Below are positions 60,143 through 64,000 of a stretch of DNA of 64,000 nucleotides, one piece after another. A program made the translations under genes and the position numbers. The notes beneath the pieces are model-generated. The model made no database searches. It was not told the origin of the DNA and was given only the letters and a program-made list of their open reading frames with translations. The DNA is taken from assembly GCA_046263755.1 (NCBI GenBank), contig JBJYZC010000003.1:1-64000 (forward strand), read 5' to 3'. Numbering within the stretch: position 1 is the first letter of the stretch; each line of letters starts with the position of its first letter. This stretch comes from Lachnocurva sp029100405. GTDB lineage: Bacteria; Bacillota; Clostridia; Lachnospirales; Lachnospiraceae.

Positions 60143-60210
60143 AGAAAAGAATGCCTCTGCCAGTGAATCGCTGAGGTCTATATTTCCCTCCGGAACGATA
60201 TATCAGATAT

Positions 60211-60266
60211 AAAAACAGCCTCCCGATCAGAAGAATCCCCATGGATTCCTCAATTGGGAGGCTGTT
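60211..60266 (-). terminator. Terminator of the ferritin gene
   Basis: AACAGCCTCCC and GGGAGGCTGTT close a stem that holds an inner GAATCCCCATGGATTC hairpin. On the minus strand TTTTTAT follows. It is shared by convergent genes. Confidence 0.85.
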
Positions 60267-60314
60267 GTATTCTCATTTATTAATGATCAGCAGATTTGAC
60301 AGAGCCTGAATGCG

Positions 60315-60827
60315 TTAGAGTACCAGGCTCGGTGCAGTATAGACTCTGGCCAGAAGCTCCTGGTTCAGTGCATAGAGACCCTTTGGATCCTTGCCGAAGA
60401 GCTCATATTTCTTGATCAGGTCATCGGCGTTCTTCTCTTCCTCGCCCTGCTCCTTAACAAACCAGTCAAAGCACTGCATGGTACGATAGTCATGAACGTC
60501 ATTTGCAGCCTTATAAATGGTATTGATCAGGGAAGTAACATACTGCTCATGCTTTAAGCCAAGCTTTAAAGGGCTTTCTGCATCCTCGTAAACGGCATCC
60601 GGCTGATCGACAGCGGTAAAGCTTACATGCTCGCCGTTGTTAATCAGATACTGACGCATCAGCATAGCATGATCGCGCTCTTCCTGAGCCTGGATGTCAT
60701 ACCAGTGGGCGAATCCGTCCAATCCAAGATCGTTATAATAATTGGAAAAATCCAGATACAGATATGCGGAATAGAATTCCTTATTGATCTGTGTGTTAAT
60801 TAAGTCTTTTACTTTCTGATCCAACAT
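60315..60827 (-). CDS. ftn: Ferritin
   Basis: This 170-residue non-heme ferritin stores iron in a 24-mer shell. The four-helix bundle carries the ferroxidase ligands in NTQINKEFYSAYLYLDFS (Glu), HWYDIQAQEERDHAMLMRQY (Glu, Glu, His) and CFDWFVKEQGEEEKNADDL (Glu, Gln). The length is standard. AAAGGAGG precedes the ATG. In anaerobes it also protects against oxygen by removing free iron. Confidence 0.97.
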   Translation of the reverse strand: MLDQKVKDLINTQINKEFYSAYLYLDFSNYYNDLGLDGFAHWYDIQAQEERDHAMLMRQYLINNGEHVSFTAVDQPDAVYEDAESPLKLGLKHEQYVTSLINTIYKAANDVHDYRTMQCFDWFVKEQGEEEKNADDLIKKYELFGKDPKGLYALNQELLARVYTAPSLVL

Positions 60828-61144
60828 AGATTTCCTCCTTTGACCGGCCTAGTGCCGGCAGAAAATAATAATGTCAGTTTCCGCAGGGCCCGTTCCCTTT
60901 CCTGATTGATCAGGTACAGGACAGCCTGCATTTTTATTATAACCTCCTGGCTGTAAAATGCCACCGGGTCTGGATTAAGTTTTTCTTAAGATTTAAGCTT
61001 CTGAATTGCGAGCGCTTCTATATCAGCGTGGCTTTTATCACGGACGGCGGCGTGGAATCTCTGATTGGCATATTGGACATTTTCTTTTTGCACCTTTCTT
61101 TCCTCTGTCATGGTTTTCTGCCGCTATATCAACTTTGTCTGCGA
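60828..61144. other. Region between ferritin and the IS30 element
   Basis: This stretch carries the ferritin promoter region and a possible 41-codon frame at 60986-61111, listed separately. The right end has ACTTTGTCTGCGA (61132-61144), which is repeated on the other side of the IS30 element. Confidence 0.5.
60986..61111 (-). CDS. Possible 41-residue small protein
   Basis: The frame MTEERKVQKENVQYANQRFH to IQKLKS is short, charged and helical, without a recognisable family or a good ribosome site. An alternative frame over the same bases gives a KRKCPICQSEIPRRR zinc-ribbon-like piece, so at most one of the two is real. I list it only because the stretch is otherwise empty. Confidence 0.2.
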   Translation of the reverse strand: MTEERKVQKENVQYANQRFHAAVRDKSHADIEALAIQKLKS

Positions 61145-62377
61145 CCTAAATTGCAATAACAAATTGAACACTGATGATAACTAGGCCACCACATGCACCT
61201 TGTCAACTGAATACACCTGATCCAGGAAAGTATCGAAGACCTCTTCTGGTGTACTGTATCCCAAATGCCTCCTCGGAAGAGCATTGATCTCATCGGCATA
61301 CTCGAGGATCTGTTCAGCAGAGAAAAGCTCTATGGAGACTCCCTTCGGAATGAAGCGTCTCAGAATACGGTTATGCCGCTCGTTCTGAGCCCTTTCCCAG
61401 GAAGAATACGGATGGGCAAAGTAAACCGTCGTTCCATAGTCTTCCAGTTCTGAAAGCCGTTCGAACTCACTCCCGTTATCGGAAGTAATCGTCCGGAAGA
61501 TCTCTGGAAAGTGCTCGGCCCCGAACTCTTCCCTAAGAACTTCCAGAGCTGCCATGACCGCATCCGCGTTTTTCCCTGGGATTTTGATCGCCAGGTAATA
61601 GTCACTGGCCTTTTCCAGAATCGTCAGCACAACGGATTCCCGGCCTTTTTTGCGCCCGACCACGGTATCGATTTCCCAGTGTCCACAATGGATCCGTTCC
61701 ATGACTTCCTCCGGACGTTCTTCAATGCTTGTTCCATAGATCCGCTTGTTCTTCCGCAGAGACTTATGTTTCCGTTTTCTGGACAGTGCCTCCGGGATAT
61801 CAAAAGGATCAATGGGAAGCCTGCCTGCCCAGAGGTCGTTATACAGCGTCTTGGTACAGGGAATCGTCTCCTCCGGGAAGAGGTGATGCTTCTTCGCATA
61901 GCCGACACAGGCGTCCAGAGACCATCCGTGGGCTTTTACCTTTTCAGACATCCACCGGATGAACGGAGAAGCATAATCGCCTTTACAGGGCCTGTGACAG
62001 CGGGCACGATTGACCTCATAGTTCTTCTGACCACGCTTCGCCGAGTACTGCGGAAAGCGTCCGCGGGAGCCGTTCCTTGTTCCTGTGCCCCGTCGGAGCT
62101 CATACATGACCGTCGACGGAGAACAATCCAGTTCCTCCGCGATACGGCGGAGGGAGTAGCCAAGCTTCCGGAAGATCTGGATACTGCATCGATCTTCAAA
62201 TTTTAGATGCTGACCTCTTTCCCGGTCTGGTGTAATCATGGTAGAATAAGTTTTGCCCATAGTAGACTCCTTTCGGCGATTGTTTTGTGGTGATTCAATT
62301 CTACCAGAAGATCTGCTATGGGTCTTTCTTTATTCAGTTGTTCAATTTGATTTTACAATCTACCACTTTGTCTGCGA
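61132..62377 (-). mobile_element. IS30-family insertion sequence with 13-bp flanking repeats
   Basis: The element runs from about 61145 to 62364. Its ends are imperfect inverted repeats (left TAAATTGCAATAACAAATTG, right the reverse complement with four mismatches, both ending AAATTGAACA on the inside). It is flanked by direct copies of ACTTTGTCTGCGA (61132-61144 and 62365-62377), most simply a 13-bp target duplication. It carries one intact transposase. Confidence 0.88.
61181..62260 (-). CDS. IS30-family transposase
   Basis: This 359-residue DDE transposase has an N-terminal helix-turn-helix (LKFEDRCSIQIFRKLGYSLR, IAEELDCSPSTVMYELRRG). Its catalytic residues lie in WEIDTVVGRKKGRESVVL (Asp), TITSDNGSEFERL (Asp) and RAQNERHNRILRRFIPKG (Glu). 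The length is typical of IS30 (330-385). AAAGGAG precedes the ATG. No frameshift is visible, so the element may be active. Confidence 0.96.
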   Translation of the reverse strand: MGKTYSTMITPDRERGQHLKFEDRCSIQIFRKLGYSLRRIAEELDCSPSTVMYELRRGTGTRNGSRGRFPQYSAKRGQKNYEVNRARCHRPCKGDYASPFIRWMSEKVKAHGWSLDACVGYAKKHHLFPEETIPCTKTLYNDLWAGRLPIDPFDIPEALSRKRKHKSLRKNKRIYGTSIEERPEEVMERIHCGHWEIDTVVGRKKGRESVVLTILEKASDYYLAIKIPGKNADAVMAALEVLREEFGAEHFPEIFRTITSDNGSEFERLSELEDYGTTVYFAHPYSSWERAQNERHNRILRRFIPKGVSIELFSAEQILEYADEINALPRRHLGYSTPEEVFDTFLDQVYSVDKVHVVA

Positions 62378-62534
62378 GGTCTGTTTTTATTAAAAAATCA
62401 CAAAAAAAGAGCGCCTCTTCTTCCTTCTAAGACCTGACGGAAAAAGATGACGCCCTTCTGGAGGACTACCCGGTGGCAGCCCTCCGACGTTTCCTTTCTT
62501 GGATTGATTCACAGTCTGGCAGATTTTCGAGTCA

Positions 62535-63500
62535 TTATTTCTTCGTGTAATCGTAGAACCCCTTGCCGCTGTTGACTCCGCCTTCGCCCTTGTCGAGCTT
62601 TTCCTTCAGCATGGTGCTGATCTTATAATAAACGGAATTTTCATCCTTGGCCTCGGGTTTCATCGAAACAATGTCATAGCAGGTCTTCAAGCCCACGATA
62701 TCCATGATCTGGAAGGGACCTGCCGGCGCGCTGGTGGCAAGCTTCCATGTGAGATCTATGGTTTCCGGATCCGCTACGCCTTTGGCCCAGAGCATCTCTG
62801 CAGATTCCAGGAAAGGAACCAGCATGGAATTCAAGATATAGCCCGGCTGCTCCTTATGCAGAACCAGAGGGATCATATTGATATCCTTTGCAAAAGCAAC
62901 AACCGCTTCTATCGTCTCCCTGGCCGTTCCCGGATGTCCCATGATTTCTGCTGTGTTGGACTTCCAGATCTCATTGGCAAAATGAAGAGAGCAGAATTTC
63001 TCCGGCCGGCCGGTATACTTGGCAAACATGCTGGGCAGAAGGGTCGAGGAATTGGTGCAGAGAATGGTCTTCTCCGGCATCAGATCCTTCATCCTGGTGA
63101 AGATATCGATCTTCTGTGCAGGATCCTCTGTCATTGCCTCGATCACAATATCCGCATCCTTCAGAGCCTCTGCCATATCCAATGTGATATGCAAGAGTTT
63201 CTTCTGATTTTTTTCCCACTGAGCCTTACATGCATCAATGCTCTCCGCAGTTGCGGATTTCCAGTCAGTTACCAGTCCTCTCGGATAGAGATAAGCGCCC
63301 ATGGGATTTCCGAGTAATGCTTTGGCCTGATCCAGAGCCTTTGTCATCTCCAGGCTGTAATGGTCGAGTTTGGGCTGGGTTCGTCCAATCGAGCCCTCGC
63401 TTCGAAGCCAGAAAGTTACATGATGACCGGTATAAGCCGCCATCAGACCGATCTGCGTACCAAGAACACCGCCCCCGATAATCGTTACATTTGGATACAT
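62535..63500 (-). CDS. 3-hydroxyacyl-CoA dehydrogenase family protein
   Basis: This 321-residue NAD-dependent enzyme oxidises a 3-hydroxyacyl-CoA or a related 3-hydroxyacid. It opens VTIIGGGVLGTQIGLMAAYT (NAD fold) and has TILCTNSSTLLPSM with the catalytic Ser/Asn. The active-site His is in FCSLHFANEIWKSNTAEIMG; canonical HCDHs read HFFNP here, so the substrate may not be a simple acyl-CoA. The C-terminal domain ends GEGGVNSGKGFYDY. The start at 63500 has AGGAGG; a longer reading is not supported. No beta-oxidation partners are adjacent. Confidence 0.88.
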   Translation of the reverse strand: MYPNVTIIGGGVLGTQIGLMAAYTGHHVTFWLRSEGSIGRTQPKLDHYSLEMTKALDQAKALLGNPMGAYLYPRGLVTDWKSATAESIDACKAQWEKNQKKLLHITLDMAEALKDADIVIEAMTEDPAQKIDIFTRMKDLMPEKTILCTNSSTLLPSMFAKYTGRPEKFCSLHFANEIWKSNTAEIMGHPGTARETIEAVVAFAKDINMIPLVLHKEQPGYILNSMLVPFLESAEMLWAKGVADPETIDLTWKLATSAPAGPFQIMDIVGLKTCYDIVSMKPEAKDENSVYYKISTMLKEKLDKGEGGVNSGKGFYDYTKK

Positions 63501-63650
63501 AGCACACCTCCTATACTGTGTAAAATGTAGATCAGCTGTCAGTAACATGGTGCTTTTCTCCACATTATATCTGATAACGCAGAAATATAAACCATGCTTA
63601 CAGAACACATTCTACACGAAGAGCCGGCTGATTGCCATAGAAAAAGTGAC

Positions 63651-64000
63651 TCAGTTGACCCGATGAATGGCCTGCTTTGTGGCCAGGGGATAAGAAGCCA
63701 GCCTTTCTCCATCCAGATTCTCGTGATGCATATCGACCGCATTGATCTGGCTGTTATCATAGGTACGGTAATAGTAGATACCGCGGTCCATATTACAGCA
63801 GGAAGAATAGATCGTAATCTCATATTTTCCATCTCCCAGATCGCAGCAGCCTCTCTGCTGCTCAACCGAGCCTAAGATGTGGAAAAACTGACTGACAGAG
63901 GAGTCTTCATCCTCTGGAGAAACAGAGTTCAGCTTGGTAAAAGCGACCTTGACAAAGCGCGATCCGGAGGAGAGATCTCCCGGGAGGCCGATACCGCCCA
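63651..64000 (-). CDS. Choloylglycine hydrolase/penicillin V acylase-family protein, C-terminal part (runs off the window)
   Basis: Reading the minus strand from the window edge gives GGIGLPGDLSSGSRFVKVAF, then SVEQQRGCCDLGDGKYEITI, YSSCCNMDRGIYYYRTYDNS and a stop at 63651-63653. The GLPGDLSSxSRFV segment with its conserved Arg and the late YYYRTYDN pattern identify the linear amide C-N hydrolase family, whose members are bile salt hydrolases or penicillin V acylases. The N-terminal Cys nucleophile is outside the window, so activity and subtype cannot be judged. The family fits a gut habitat. Confidence 0.9.
   Translation of the reverse strand, partial: GGIGLPGDLSSGSRFVKVAFTKLNSVSPEDEDSSVSQFFHILGSVEQQRGCCDLGDGKYEITIYSSCCNMDRGIYYYRTYDNSQINAVDMHHENLDGERLASYPLATKQAIHRVN

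Noticed and set aside
63539..63865. Minus-strand frame of 108 codons near the right edge
   Set aside because: A different minus-strand frame over these bases codes for the choloylglycine-hydrolase tail, with conserved motifs and a stop at 63651.

Overview
The window looks like chromosome of an anaerobic gut or rumen Firmicute of the Clostridia, probably Lachnospiraceae-like. Evidence: strong AGGAGG-type ribosome sites, pyruvate formate-lyase with its activase, ferritin, a partial bile-salt-hydrolase-family gene, two complete uronate routes, and solute-binding-protein/permease sugar transport without a local ATPase. No rRNA, tRNA or CRISPR array was recognised.

Positions 1-11,300 are an AT-rich accessory zone, mostly on the minus strand and full of decay. 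It holds a UDG-like protein, a broken hsdS, a Schlafen AlbA_2 protein with a tandem-repeat linker, a Fic protein whose catalytic His is Gln, the C-terminal stump of a second AlbA_2-type protein, an XRE regulator, a RelBE-like pair and a 272-bp sequence present twice. An IS200/IS605 element (tnpA, tnpB, probable omega RNA) has cut into a cation:proton antiporter gene of which only the tail remains. A second tnpA stump, a TauE-type exporter and an internally deleted ATPase remnant follow.

Positions 11,300-33,300 form a pectin/hexuronate island: a pectinesterase, a LacI regulator, uxaC-uxaB-uxaA, a MATE exporter, KDPG aldolase, KduD-type dehydrogenase, and a minus-strand operon (binding protein, two permeases, DUF624 protein, TIM-barrel isomerase, GH105, GH28, KduI). 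An AraC regulator and KDG kinase complete it. The hydrolases lack signal peptides, so oligogalacturonides are probably imported and cut inside the cell. Saturated units go through UxaC/UxaB/UxaA and unsaturated units through KduI/KduD; both meet at KDG, then KdgK and KdgA give pyruvate and glyceraldehyde-3-phosphate. At least seven near-palindromic TGTAARCRNTTWCA boxes sit at the promoters of these units, which suggests one regulon.

Positions 33,400-53,700 carry amino-acid/amine redox functions: a C69 dipeptidase, an amino-acid permease fused to an iron-dependent alcohol dehydrogenase, a cytidylate-kinase-like protein, an ornithine-cyclodeaminase-family protein, an AraC regulator, and a four-gene flavoprotein/iron-sulfur cluster resembling HcnABC and opine oxidases. 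A TMEM175 channel, an LDH-like dehydrogenase with an unusual specificity loop, a glutaredoxin-like protein, aspartate ammonia-lyase, an Lrp regulator and a 967-residue iron-sulfur flavoprotein follow. The fusion protein and the flavoprotein cluster, both next to operon leaders that contain intrinsic terminators, are the best candidates for an undescribed system.

Positions 54,000-64,000 are mostly housekeeping: YitT-family protein, enolase, pflA/pflB, a tiny cupin, ferritin, an intact IS30 element, a 3-hydroxyacyl-CoA dehydrogenase and the end of a choloylglycine-hydrolase-family gene that runs off the window. Short tandem repeats recur in intergenic DNA throughout.
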